From contig JAOVVO010000194.1 of assembly GCA_028564675.1 (NCBI GenBank), positions 54,758 through 118,757 of the forward strand: a stretch of 64,000 nt of DNA, read 5' to 3'. How positions within the stretch are numbered: position 1 is the stretch's first letter; every line of letters starts with the position of its first letter. The notes beneath the pieces were generated by a model. That model was not told the origin of the DNA. It saw only the letters and a list, made by a program, of their open reading frames with translations, and did no database searches. Positions 31,701-45,080 of this stretch are shown here, one piece after another. The stretch comes from Onchocerca lupi (lineage: Eukaryota; Nematoda; Chromadorea; Rhabditida; Onchocercidae). A program made the translations under genes and the position numbers.

Positions 31701-34700
31701 AGAAAATTGCCTGTTTGTTTGGACATCTGAAGTACTTTGTTACAAAAAAATAGAATGATTTAAAAGAAAAAATTAATAACATACATTTGTATCTCTGTAT
31801 TCAAATATAAATAAATGTAAATCAAATCAGCAAACTGTTTGAACCTTTTCATTGTTTAGTAACAGATGTCCATTTGCCCGTATACTTTTGGGCCACAACT
31901 CAGGCTGATTTTTCCAAATAGCAACATGATTGAACAAATAATAAGTAAGATGATTCTGCAGAAGGTCTTTGCCAGAAGCACGCATATCAACCGGATACCT
32001 TAAAAATGTAGAAGAACTCGAAATCAAATCAGAGTTTGTTGCATTTGATAATATTCTATAATTTGGAAGATAATTACACTGAACTAATCTATAAAAGTTA
32101 AGATTTAATATATTTTTTATGTTTTCCTACTTGAAATTCTACGTAAAAGATGCACCAGACATAAATAGCATTATTATTTTCGATATACTTAATGTCGAAA
32201 TATATCTATGCAATAAATAAATCAAAACTCACCAATAAAGAAATTCATTTCTGCAAAGAGCTAATTGCGACTCTTGAACTGGCATTGTAGTGTCATTGTA
32301 AGGTTTATTTAAGAATATATAATCCCAGCAGTCATCAACCATATCTGATGCTCTACAAATAAAAGATTGCATTCTTACAAAATCTGGGAATTTTCGTTGA
32401 GTTTAACTATAAGATGAAAATTTGTAAAAGTCACTTGATTCCAGCGGGACCGATGATACTTCCATCAATAGCACCACCTTGTAGAAGATGTGAAACTGTA
32501 TAATAAGCGTTGTATATTGTTGAATCAGAAAGCGATTCAATAAGATACTGTGGGTCCCACGGCAATCTTGAACCCAAACCGTATGATCGACAACAAGCAT
32601 GCTCATGTAACCAGTCAATTGTGGAATTCAAATTTCTGCGGACCTAACAAAAAATATATTGATTAGAAATCAGTCTACATCTGTTTAAGATTATTAGATC
32701 ACGGATAAATATTCCAGAATTTTTTCTAAAATTTACATCTTCTGTATATGTATTCAGTTGAGCCAAAGCTTTTTTCGTTTCCCTCTTCCACTTCTCGTCA
32801 CCGTAATTCAAATACCTGCAAAAAAATTTAATAAATAAAGATTTCATGTATAAAAAACATTTTCAATCCAACAAATACAAGATACAAATCGATCTTGTCA
32901 GAGTAAAATCAATAATTTATTACTTTCAAGCAAATCATTTATGCACATTAACTTATTACTTGAATCAGCATTTGATATAGATAAGTCGTACAACATTAAT
33001 TATTTCGCAAGGAAAAGATATTATTGAGATATGCAAACTTACAGAAAAAAGCCAAAAAAAGAGAGATTTTTAAATGCAACTTATCTATATCAAATGTTGA
33101 TTCAAGTAATAAGTTGATGTGCATAAATGATTTGCTTGAAAGTAATAAATTATTGATTTTACTCTGACAAGATAAATAAATTTCATTCATTTCCTTTTTT
33201 GGTAAAGTTATCAACTGTTCTGTTGAATGTTCTCACTATGTTGCTACAAGTATAAAACTTCCTAAAATTTCTTTGTTTCGAAATATATATTAAAGCACAC
33301 TGAAAACCAAACTTTATACTTTAAACTAAACTATTCCTTATCAAATAATTGATATTCCTATGAAGTCGTATTTTTCTAAGATAAGGGAACTTACCATTGA
33401 TCACATAAAGCCACGACACATTCATCACCAGAACGCGACATAACTTTTTTTTCCGGTTCAACAAATAATATTGCTTCACCAGATGCAATCAATTCTTCTT
33501 GGATTTTCTTCTTTACTTCTGCAGTTTTCTGCCCAGCATACTTACCAATCACCATTATCTAAAGATTTTTTACTCAAATTTAAGTTAAAAAACTAAATAA
33601 TTTGTATAAGCATGGCTCGATATGTTCAAACAAAAATACAGCATTAATATAACACTTACGCCATCATAGAATCCTTTCAAATATACTTCATTCTTGGCTT
33701 CTGCCAGTTTGTCTCGATCATTTTGACTCTCAATTTTCATTTTTTCACAAAGATACACAGCAGCCATTTCTCCATATTCTGGTATTTTCAAAACTGGGAT
33801 CTATAAAAACAATATTTAAGATGAAATTCTCGGATGTAAAACTTTTATTTATATCTTGATTTAGGAAGGCTAAAATTCAAAATAGCAATGAAGTTACTTA
33901 TTTTCATGAAGTGGAAAGTTGTAAGCAAAAAATCAACTCTCAAAAAAGTTATATCAAGAAAACGCATAATTTACCGGCTCATATGGCAATACCATTTCAT
34001 CCTTTATATTAAATTTTTCTCGTAATGGTTTTTTTTTCTTCAAATCCATTAAAGCAGCAAAATCATCTGGTGAATCAGATGGTACGCTAGTCACAATACC
34101 GGTGCCTGTAAGATGAATGGATACTTTTTCAGATGTAAAAAACCAAATGCTCGAAATAAAACTCAACCATATGGATAGCAAATGCATAAAAATTCCATTC
34201 CGAGAGAAAACCTTCATATAATGGTAGCATCAAGATTTTGACGCATTGGATTAGCCGTTATAAAATTGTAACCTATACCATTATTTTTTGATAGTATTAT
34301 TCTATGAATTTTTACAAGAACAAACTAACCTTTGTCGTCTTTGATAGTCAGCATAGGTAATGAGTAGATACGATCATATTTCGTCAGCGGACTTTTCAAT
34401 GCCAAACCAAGCAATTCCTTGCCGGATATCTAAAAAACATAAAGTTAAATTATCTATGTAAAATTAAATAATATTGTAACGATGATAGTGATAAGAAAAG
34501 AGTAAAATCAATAAAGCAAAAAGGAACCTTTTCAGCACCATCAACAAAGCGTATTTTTCCATTTTCAGCAGTCAATTCCTGATAACTCATATTTCTTGCA
34601 GTTCTTTTTGTTGCCACAAAAATTTCATCTTCTTTTTGACCGGCATAAAAAGCGCAATATCTTAAATGAAATACATAATATCCAGACTGAAAAGATTACG

Positions 34701-36407
34701 CTAAAGCTTCAAAACCCAAATTTCTGAAAATTTTAAAACAGAAAGAAGTTTAACAAAATTACTAAAAAAAAATTATCAGAAAATTTCCAACTAGGACAAA
34801 CGAAAATCCTCATTTTTTATAGAAATTTAAACAATTTAAAGAAAATTAAAATGCATACTCTATATCTGGATGAATAAAGCAATTAGTTTGTCCATACATC
34901 GTCTCAGGCCTCAGTGTTGCAGCAACTAGATAAACATTTTTTTCAGTTTTTGCAAGGAAGATTGGTAATGGTTCAAGGACCTAAAATAATGCCTTAAAGA
35001 AGAAATAAATACTTAAAAAAAGAATTATTCTTGAAATTTAATTCTCACACCTTCAATTTGATGACTGTATACTCTTGAGGACCAACACCCTCTCCAGTCA
35101 ATCGATCGTGATCCATGCATGGCTGCCCATCATTTGGAGAATATATTGTATAACGTTTGCCAAAATCAATTTTTTTGGCTTCACGAAGTTTTCGAAATTG
35201 CCAGCAAACAAATGAATCATAGTAAGGATTGCGATCAGTGGTGATAAATGTACGTCGCCAATCAACCTAAACAAACTACCTTGAAAAAAAAAACAAAAAA
35301 CAAAAATCTCGGCAGATTAATTGGAAAAAAAAAAATTAAAAAGTGTTTCATATATACTTATATATACACTCCAAATTATCTACTACATAAATGATTTAAA
35401 AACCTTGAGACCCATTTTTTGAACATCGCTAATGCAATGTTGTGGGAAGTAATTAAGCCAGTGGCTCGCATCTGTAAATTTGATGATTTCTGAATCGTCC
35501 AAACCCAGCATTTTCATAATTTGCCATTGATATTTCGCTGTTCCAGTTTTTGCAACAGCTTTACTCTGAAAATATGGCGGTATACGTTATATTCAATAAT
35601 TGTGATTTCAACAAAAATGATAACAAAAGGAAGATTTCTGAAGTTCGAAACATTAATAAACGGAACCTTTTTCCCTTTACTTTTATCCTTGATAATTTCA
35701 TCTATGACACTGTCTTCTTCGGTTGACATTTTATCATCATTATCTGGAAAATGCGGTGGATATCCGAATTCTTCCACCTCTCTCTTTAGCTTATCAGCTG
35801 CAACTTTAATTGGCATTCCAGTGCAGTGCAAACCAAACGGAAACAAACAGCGTTTTCCCATTAACCGTTGAAATCCTATCGCAAACTGAAATAATTTTGA
35901 TAGAAACATGGTAAATCTCGCAAAAAAGAGCATTTCTCATGAAAGCTTAAACTGAAATTAAAAAAATAACATCTGTTACGGTATTGCCAACCTCCTGAGA
36001 GATTTTCCGACACTTTTAATTTTTTTAAAAAATCGCAATTTATGCAGAACTACTAATTAATAAGGCAAAGTTTGAGTAAAACGAACCTCGGCTTTGGATA
36101 TCGTGAAAGAATGTCCTAAATGAAGACGACCATTCATGTAAGGATATGGTATGTTTGCCATATATTTAGGCTCAGACCTGAAGTTTGCTTCCATGGTATA
36201 AAAACCTTCAAAAATCATTTCAAAAAAAAAAAAAAAAGACAGCAAATTAAAAGAAAGAAGATAACAAAAATTAACAATTGTTTAGATATACAATCACCTG
36301 TCACTGGAAGCATCCATTTCGAAAACTTTCGCATCTGACCATAACTTCTGAATCTTTTCTTCTAGTTCTAGAAGTTCCGCCACTTTTCTTCTTTCTTTGG
36401 TGGTCAT
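28769..36407 (-). CDS. lars-1: Leucyl-tRNA synthetase, cytosolic
   Basis: Twenty-five exons on the minus strand: 36298-36407, 36087-36177, 35667-35885, 35404-35565, 35051-35266, 34859-34980, 34528-34660, 34330-34429, 33975-34105, 33660-33800, 33395-33558, 32737-32815, 32435-32643, 32233-32352, 31845-31998, 31643-31726, 31114-31374, 30724-30870, 30523-30615, 30230-30379, 29865-30050, 29573-29704, 29268-29400, 28970-29077, 28769-28869. Sum 3546 bases, 1181 aa, close to animal LARS1. It charges tRNA-Leu with leucine in the cytosol and in animals belongs to the multisynthetase complex. Motifs: PYPYMNGRLHLGH with the HIGH-type box at 56-59, FPFGLHCTGMPI, the CP1 editing site ATLRPETMYGQTN (from 287) and GTGIVTSVPSDSPDD (385-399), and KMSKQ at 717-721. 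The end LGGTIVYRSSN matches the family C-terminal pattern. All junctions are in frame and no key residue is missing. The intron after exon 11 holds a foldback repeat (32892-33173). Confidence 0.97.
32892..33173. repeat. Foldback repeat in an intron of leucyl-tRNA synthetase
   Basis: Arms 32892-32985 and 33080-33173, each 94 bases, are inverted copies with about two mismatches, separated by a 94-base spacer. The arm contains ATCTTGTCAGAGTAAAATC and GCAAATCATTTATGCACAT. It lies inside the intron 32816-33394. It is probably a small MITE-like insertion or a recent inverted duplication. Confidence 0.8.
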
Positions 36408-37330
36408 CTTCGCAATCTCTACCAAATTAAAAAATTATTTTTTTAGCTGTAATTAACAAAATGTTAATAAATAATGATCACAACAGAACATATGCTTCAT
36501 GACAACACTATATGTAATACATTTCAAATCTAATAATTTTCTTTTTTACAGTTTTATTCATGAGAAATATTACGAGAATAAAGTAAAATTATAATTACAT
36601 TAAGGAATTTTACAAAACTTCGGAACTATGATTATCTTTAGAACAAACATTATTCATTCAGAGATTTCCAAAAAAATTTATCTTTCCCTTCCGATCTTGT
36701 CCGTTAATTTCATCTTGCAGATTAAAATACTTCCATTAGAATTTCAAAATAAGTATAAATATGAATCAATCAAATCGATATAATGCGGAGATAACTCTTT
36801 TTCCCACGTTTTAAATTTGAAGAATGTGAAAATTTCTCAAATTATGACTTTCATTCATCTTCGAAATTCTGTAAAATAAGAATTTTTGACCAAATTTAAA
36901 TCATTTGTCTTAAATTTTACAGAAATTCAAACTAAATTACTTATCTGATAGGAGTAATCTAAAGAAACCAGATGATAAAAACTCAAACATTAAATCTCCC
37001 ATATATTACTATCTATGTGTGATATCACGCTACTTTTCCTCTCAATCTATAGTATCATGATATTTGGCAATTCTTATTAATTCCTACCCTTCCTTTTTTT
37101 TCATGTATAATGCCTTCTTTTCTCCTTCTAATCTCTACTTCTATAGCATTACTGCAATCCCTTAAAATCCCTTTACTCTCTAATTTTCTTGACAATCCTA
37201 CTTCTTAACCTGTTTGAAATCAACATGTTGCATTCTCGTGGCAGATTATGAAATGGGACTTTATGAAATTGAAGGATATTTTACGGATGATGCCGGCGTG
37301 AAATTAAAGCGGTAGTTGCGTGAAGATCAA
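36408..37330. other. Upstream of leucyl-tRNA synthetase, noncoding
   Basis: A+T-rich 5' flank of the synthetase gene. A GGTAG acceptor-like site lies 11 bases before the ATG on the minus strand. The plus strand turns T-rich from about 37080. No gene is recognised. Confidence 0.4.
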
Positions 37331-37334
37331 ATCC

Positions 37335-37810
37335 GTATTTCCAATTTAGTATATTTAAAAATGACGACGTGAGCTGTGTCAAAACGGAATCTTTACTTCT
37401 AATCTAAGTCCGTGAGCTACGTCAACTACGTTCGATTTAAGTCCGTGAGCTACGTCAAAACGGAATCTCTACTTTTAATCTTAGTCCATTTAAACTGAAG
37501 ATGTGAGCAAAGTGGAATTTTTATTTTTATTCAGTCCAGCTAGAAGAAGGCGTGAGCTATATGACCTATATTTACTTTTGATTTAGTCCGTTTAGACCAA
37601 AGACATAAGTTACGTCAAAACGGAACTTTACTTTTATTAAGTCCATTCAGAACGTTTCAACGTAGCTCATTCTGATGAGAAAGTTCCCTTTTTTTGATAT
37701 AGCTCATTCTAATGAACAATGTTGAAAAATCGAACTTTTACCTTCGATTTGATTTATTTAGATTGAAGACGTGAGTTACGTCAAAACGGAACCTTTGTTT
37801 TTGGTTCAAT
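37335..37810 (+). repeat. Degenerate minisatellite with a CGTGAGCTACGTC core
   Basis: About seven imperfect copies of a roughly 60-base unit are present. Each copy has GACGTGAGCTACGTC, AAAACGGAATCTTTACTTTT, ATTTAGTCCATTTAGA and GAAGA. Core copies lie near 37358, 37410, 37448, 37500 (poor), 37550, 37605 and 37757. Two inverted core-like pieces (GTAGCTCATTCTGATGA, TAGCTCATTCTAATGA) occur at about 37662-37712. The core is nearly self-complementary. It is GC-richer than its surroundings, and no ORF follows it. Confidence 0.7.
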
Positions 37811-39390
37811 ACATTTATTGTTTTCAATCTTAAGGTGAGCATTTTTTCTTCTTGATTTATTTATTCATTGGATAAAATTATCTTTCCATTTTTCAAATAA
37901 AAAATATTATCCTAATTTTAATTTTTCATTTTTTTTTAAAAAGTTTCTCAAAATTTTTCGTCAATATTTTTCGTACGATTAATTCAATCACTTCATGTAG
38001 ATGAATTGAAAGTTGTTTTTTTTTCAATTTTCTCAAATTTCTACGCATTAAATAGTAATAGTATTATTTTAAAAGATACTGAGTAACTGCAAATGAGAAA
38101 TTTTCTAATTGTGAGTTTGCATTAATTTTGGGATCGAAATTTTTAATTTTAAAAACTGCCAATCAAATAATCAAAAACGAGTTAACCTAAAAGCATTCTT
38201 GTTTTATATCCTTCTGTTCGATGATTTTCTATCAAACAAAAAGATTTATAGCATTAGATTTTTCTCCTTAATTTTATCTATTAGCTAATCTATATTGTTT
38301 AATGTATTTAGCCAAAGAAATTATAGCGAAATTTTTTTTGGGTTCTGCTAAAAACTTTTGAAAATATATGATTTCTCGATCTATTCTGATATTTCATTAT
38401 CGTTAATTCACCTATTTTAAGCCAAATTTAAATAAAAATATTAGTTAAATCTTCGAATTTATAATATTTTCTTGATGAAAAACTTTTGTTATTTTGTTGA
38501 TGTTACATCAAACATTTGATGAAGTTGTTTTTTTTTTTTTTTTTTTTTTTTCAATCTCAATCAATTAGTTATCAACCGGGCAGTTTATTTTTAGTTAATT
38601 AGTCAATATGTTGATAAGTAGAACCATTTTTTTCATCTTTTAATGTTCCATATCACATATTTTCTGAAAAATGTCTGATATTCATTATTTGCCTCAACAT
38701 TTTATGGAATTGTTTATTAGTTCTAAGCAATCAATCAATAATAATCGATCAGTTGGTGTAGTTAATTAGTTATTCAGTCAGTAAACTGATAAGTTAGGAC
38801 ATTCATCTGATGATTAACCGATCAGTTGCAAACTGTAATAGTTGGATTGCAAACATTGCTCAAACTAGAACTGGAGTGTATTCTGTTCGAAGGATTAATA
38901 GCTTAAGAGATAAATCGATTGAAATTTAATAGTATCAACAATAGCCTTAAATGTTTATTTATCGATCCAATCGATTCAGAAGCGACAGCGCAATGATGAT
39001 ACACCAACGGCCAACAATTTAATAAATCATCATATCATCAACACCTTCACTATTATTAAAATTGACCATTATATAATCATTTTAAACTCGTTTATTTTAA
39101 ATTACTTATTTAGAATTTTAATGGATTACATCATCTCTCTCATATGTACATATTCTTAGATTCTTTCCACGGATATCCCTTAATGATGAATGATGTCCAC
39201 TTCTAAATATCGTGTCAAACGAAATTTGCTACTTTTTGTAATCGTGACAATTTTACCCTTGTCATGCCAGTTTTCTCCATGAGTCAAGAAAACTTTTTAT
39301 TTATTTTCATTCACCATTTATCTCTTGACACTGTTTATTATGTATTAGTTGGCCAGCTCCAGATAGTCTCCGAAAGTTCTTAAACATGCG
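37811..39390. other. Noncoding, T-rich
   Basis: T-runs (a T-tract of more than 20 near 38527-38550) and ordinary A+T-rich DNA. No exon or recognisable repeat is seen. Confidence 0.4.
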
Positions 39391-39394
39391 CCTT

Positions 39395-39690
39395 ATCTGT
39401 ATAAAAAACACGCGCCTGTTCGAATTCAACGTTATATCAAAATTTCAAATCAGTCGGTGAAGAATTTAAAAGGTTGTGTAAAAATGAACAATTCAGGAAG
39501 TAGACGTGGTCAATAAATTTATTTCGCTCATTAACTTTTATCTATCGCAGATATGACAGTTAAAAAAAAAGGTATATCTATATAAAAACACGCGCCTATT
39601 TAAATGCAATGTTGTATCAAAATTTCAAAGCAATCGGCGGAAAAAATTGCAAATGTTGTGTCAAAAGTCGCAATGAACATTTACATTTTT
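39395..39690 (+). repeat. Two tandem copies of a dispersed repeat
   Basis: Copy 1 (about 39395-39495) and copy 2 (about 39575-39690) share TCTGTATAAAAA-like starts, CACGCGCCT, TCAACGTT or GCAATGTT, ATCAAAATTTCAAA and GGTTGTGT or TGTTGTGTC. The spacing is about 180 bases. A third copy is at 9441-9545. They are likely fragments of one interspersed element. Confidence 0.6.
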
Positions 39691-40776
39691 ATTTGTATAG
39701 ATTAGTTTTTGTTTAAATTTTAACTATCTTTGATCTTAACTTATTGTTTTTCATCCAATAATTTTTTAATAAATTGAACTATATATTGTTATTAATTAGC
39801 TACTATATAATTGTGATTCAAAAGATTTCATCTTTCCTTCCAATTCTTTCTAACTGCAAACTAGCACTATTTTTTTAAATGTTCAAATTACATAAGAATA
39901 AAACTTTAGCTTGTGAAATTAAAATGATCTTAATTTTAACAACACCCTTACATTCTATAAGAACCGCAGAAATCGATGAAGTTTAAGAATTGGTGTATAA
40001 ATTGATTATACTTCATTCATATTGCAAGGGTGCCATTTGATCATCTTTGCTTTTTTCTATCAAATCTTTCATTTTAAAATTTTTCTGACATCTGGTTAAA
40101 TTAAGAAACGTATGATATGATATTCATTAGATCAATGTTCGATGGTACCATAATTAATGTGATCAATTTGATTAGAATTTTTCACATCCTCCTCTTTCTC
40201 TCTTGCATTTTTCGTCAATTATCATCATTTCTTGATATTTGTGGTAAGAAGAATGACGAACTATAGGGTGACATACAATAACTAGTCGGATATGAAGCAG
40301 AAAAAAAACGAAAAGATGGAGTAATTTGAAATTCTTCACAAATCGTTGGAATGAAATGAATATCTCAACATTTCTTTGTTTATTTGTATTCCAATAAATA
40401 TAAGTAAACTAGTATATCCATCGATTATTATTGTATATTATCCTTTTTCTATTAATAAATGCATTATTTTAAATGCAAGCATATTTTCGAATTTCCAAAT
40501 CTTTTCGGATCATTTTTTAGCATCTTATTTTTTCATTGAATTTAAAAATGCTGTTTATTAGATATAGTTTGACAATAATAATAAAATTAATAGAACAAAA
40601 CAGAACTTTGCAATTACGATAAAGTTATCAGTAGGGTAAATTGACCGACTACAATAATTAACTATACTCTGGAAAATGATTTGAAAAAAAGTAGAATGTA
40701 ATATCAATTATTATTTCATGTATAAAACTTGAAATCATACTGAAAGATAATTTTTCCTTTTAAAAAAATATCTTAA

Positions 40777-40842
40777 TGATTTTTCTTTTTAAAAAATATA
40801 TATATATATTTTTCTTTTTAAAAAATATATATATATTTTTTT
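40777..40842 (+). repeat. 33-base tandem repeat
   Basis: TTTTTCTTTTTAAAAAATATA followed by an AT run is repeated twice in direct order, with a looser third copy at the left edge. Confidence 0.5.
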
Positions 40843-42369
40843 ATATTTAAGCAGCAGTATTATTGGCAATTCAAATAACTTGAGCTACTAACTCTGGATT
40901 TAGTCAAACGAAACAAATTTTCATTTTTCGAATAAATATTTTACGTTTCATTGCCATACATTCCGCTACATTTATTTCATGCAATTTTAAAAATTTAATA
41001 CTTACAACGAAGTATTTTTAACTAATCATTAACCTATCTATTTCAACGAGTCCTGTATCACCACTTCATTTGTTTTCTATTGATTAATCAAAGATAAAAG
41101 TAATCAATTAGCTGAATAGTAGGCATAGCCTACTTCTTCTTTCTTTATTCAATTTCATCTTTCACAGTTTATATTCTGATTTCAGTTTTCCTATTCTATT
41201 CTTTTTTCTTTCTCTTCTTCCTTTTCGATTCATCCATCCATGTTTTCTTCTTTTTTGTTGATATAGTAGGATTTCATTTTCTGATTATTTTTTACAATTT
41301 TTAAGTTACAAATAAGCAAAGTCATTGATATTCTAATATTGTTACAGATTAGCAATGAATATTTGCTTGGAAATTTTAAGATTTATTTGTGTAAATCTTA
41401 ATATATTTTCGTATTGATCTCATACATCAATTTATATGAAAGCTTGTATAAATTTTCGTTCAAAACTTCAATAATTGCAACTGAAATATGGTACATATCA
41501 ACCGAATTGGTACGTACAATTATCGTAAGTGATAGTTTTAAACAAAAGTTTAAATGAAAAATATGCAGATTTATAATTTTGAACCGTACAGAAACACAAA
41601 AATTAACAAAACTACCAAATAGAATTAAAGTGTTAAAATTGAATTTTTTTTTTTTAAATTAAAGTAATTAAACGTCTTTTTGCGAAGTATAACAACAACA
41701 AACTTATAGTTTGCTGGTGCTGATGGAAACATTGAAACAACAAAAAACCTAAAAACAAAAAAAAAAAAAAAACAGAAATAAAATAATGATTTGTTTTTTT
41801 TTATCATTTAAATAATAAATAATAATGAAAAAATAATAATTTTGGTTCAGTTGCGTCTTATATTTATTTAATTTTTAATTTTTTATAGAATAAAGAATTG
41901 TTGCATCCAACTTCAGTTTTTGTTTTTTTCTTGTTTTGTTTTGAAAGTAGAATAACAACCTTTTTTTGAAAATTTCAGAATATTCCAAGATAATTGTCAT
42001 CATCGTATCTAAGCCGAGACGAAATTTTAACCAATTTTGCAAGTTTAGGCTTTAATCAATCTCAACCACTGTCAAAATTTGTAAACATAAAGGACAAAAT
42101 GAAGAGAGCAATGACAGATGATGAATGAAATCCATTGCCAGTAGAGAGATGAGAAGCTCTCCATTTTTTCCATTTAACTTTTACTTTATATTTCTTTTTT
42201 CTTCTTTTTTCTCTATAATTTTATGAAATTTTAAAATTTTATGAAATTGTTTTTCTTAATTTAATTAATATTCATAAATTTGAAATGTGTAAATTCATTG
42301 TTCAATCAATGCAGGAAATGTTGTTTGATTATGTTTATTGTATTAAAAAAAAATATCTTTACTGCATGA

Positions 42370-42490
42370 AAAAAGAGCAAAAAAATTTTTTCAAAACTAT
42401 GAAATATATTATTTTAAATTTGTTAAATATATATTTAAATTAGTATGAACAAAAACCTTGTACAATCTTTCAAGCTTTTCGTATTTCATC
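42370..42490 (+). repeat. Dispersed repeat copy, paired with 44964-45080
   Basis: AATTTTTTCAAAACTATG, ATTATTTTAAATTT and the end CAATCTTTCAAGCTTTTC recur in the same order at 44964-45080 with scattered changes. No coding potential is seen. Confidence 0.55.
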
Positions 42491-42574
42491 TTAATGTCAC
42501 TAGCAAATATTCTTTTACATCCAGTAATCGTGTATTTTTATCGAATTTCAATTTTATAGCTAAGTCTCTCTCTT

Positions 42575-42610
<36 letters not shown>

Positions 42611-44963
42611 GATGCTTTTAATCAATTAATCCATCTCTTGCTTTCGTCGTATTTGTTCTTCATCGGTTTTTCTTCGTGCAGCATCTTATCTGGCTAATGT
42701 TTTCCTGAGAAGGATAATATAGATTGTAGATGACACAAACACAAATCTGCATTTATCGATTTTAGGGTAAAAAGTAAATAAAAAAGAATTGTAAAGAAAA
42801 TTGCAAATTTTTATGACTACTAATTATAAAAATGGATTTTTATATATTTGTATAAAAATTCATTTTTATTTATATAAATTAGCGAAAGAAAAGACTAAAA
42901 AAAATAAAAGTTGTTGATCAAGATTTTTTCTATGAAAAGTAAAAAAGCTAGCGAATTAATTTATGATCACTTCATCTTATCATTATCATTCCAATCAATA
43001 ATAGCATCAACGAAAATAATAATATTCGACAACAAAGAAAAGAAGATAAAAAAAAAGTGATAAAAGATGGATTAAAACGTCAATAATTCTTTTGCATTAT
43101 TTAATAGTTTGCATTAAGATCATTTAAAAGTATGCCGTAAACTTTATTTTTGTTATCAAATTTATTTTTTGTTTGTTCCCTATGTAGTTAATTAGCATAT
43201 TTGATGCTCAAATAAGACAACAAGATGAATTAAAAGAAATTTTATATAATTTATTAGTTATACCGAATTTTTGTTCCGTTCCTAAACCAACAATTAATTA
43301 TTTAATTATGGTATTACTTTTACTCATTTCATTTATTGACGATTAATTATTTACATCAATTCATCCGATAATGGAGATTTTTTTTTAATTGGATAACTTT
43401 GATTATTCTCAAGAAATTTATTTTGTAATTTTTAAATTTTTCTCGAATTTATATTATATGCTTACAGCAAATTTGAGAATAAATTCATTGTATTATCTTA
43501 TATATCTGCGTAATTTTCGATTTTTCTAGAATAATTATGAACAACAAATGGTGAAAGCAACTTAACAACATAACTAATCAAATTTTCTCGCTACCAAAAA
43601 CAATCGATGAATTTCCCGCTTAGTTAATGGTCTGTTATCTAAATAACATCGAAGTTTAGCAATTCCCATAAATTTGTCAAAAAATTTCAATTCTTCACAA
43701 GTTATCAATCTTGAAAGATTTCATGCCCAAATCCCTCTATGTGATGTGAAAAATTTCACGACGATTCTGGCATATCATCTATTTTATCAACTTTATTCAA
43801 TCTCGTACATCCATTTTTCATCCGATAATTTACATTTTCCCTTCTTTTACTAAAACTTAGAAATTTTTTTATGTTCGAAAATTTTAGTTACAATCAATTA
43901 AATTATTATTGATCTGCATATTCCGAAATACTTTAATGTGATAGTTAAGAAAAAAAAAAGCCAACAATGATTAGTCTAAATTAGTTATAAATTTTGGGAA
44001 AAAAATCAATAGAATGTTTGTAATAGGTATCAAGTGATACCAGTAACATTTGCTGGGATATTGTTCGATTTATACTGTGCAATGTTTGATGTAAAAATAT
44101 TTTTATTTGTTGAAAATTTTTTCTATCTTATGTGCCATTTCTTTTTCTTCTATAGTTTAAGACTGGAAATTTAAGCCGGAAGATTAGAAAATTAATTATA
44201 ATATTGATTTTACTGAATTTATGATTAGTTCAGAATGAGGATTTCGAATTTTTATCTTTTCTAACTTTCATCTCAAGTAAAAATTTTAGTTTTCATTAAG
44301 ATTTTCAAATAAAAAACGAAAAAAAATGGATTAACTAAAAGAATTCACCATGTAATTTCATTTAAACAGTTCATTTTTCATTAAATAATTCATTTTAAAA
44401 GGTTAGCAGTAATTCTTTGAAATTTGAATTTGTGGTAAATTAGAATTTATGTGAAATGATAGTAAACTGAAAAAAATGGACTGCAAATTCAATCCTTTAT
44501 CTTTTTTTTTATTTCTAATTCCTTGTCGCAGACTATTTTGTTGCATGTTTCAGTTTCATTTTTTTTCCTTCCTAGTTTCTAATTTTCTTATTCTTTTTTA
44601 AAAGAATTGCAAAATGTAAAATCTAAAGAACACGAAATATTTTTTCTTTCTGCAATTCGATATAATAATAAAAACTACAATAATAAAAATATCATGATAG
44701 AAATACCAATAGCAAATAATCAATAATAGTAATAATAATAATAATAGATACTAAAAATGATTGTGACAATGATTTAATACTTATGACATCCTTATTAATT
44801 ACCTATTTCTTAGAGGAAAAATTGAGAACTGATCGATTATATCTCTCTGTATAAATTAATATTTTCTTCCCTTTTTTTTCATCTCTTTGGCTAATTTCAA
44901 ACTTTTTTTTTTTCAAATAGAAAGAAGAAAATTTTTTCTAAGTTTTTGATTTTTTCAGATGGG

Positions 44964-45080
44964 AGGAAGAAAAATTTTTTCAAAACTATGGAATATACTA
45001 TTTTAAATTTTGCTAAATGTATAAATTAAATTAGCATGACTAAAAATCTCATGCAATCTTTCAAGCTTTTCTTATTTCTT
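44964..45080 (+). repeat. Dispersed repeat copy, paired with 42370-42490
   Basis: Same orientation as the partner copy 2.6 kb upstream. AATTTTTTCAAAACTATGGA and CAATCTTTCAAGCTTTTC are shared. It is probably an old interspersed element fragment. Confidence 0.55.

Noticed and set aside
36178..36245. ATG-led extension of leucyl-tRNA synthetase exon 2 (MEANF..)
   Set aside because: The CTTCAG acceptor at 36178 joins exon 1 in frame to SEPKYMANIPYPY. The upstream ATG frame is intron sequence.
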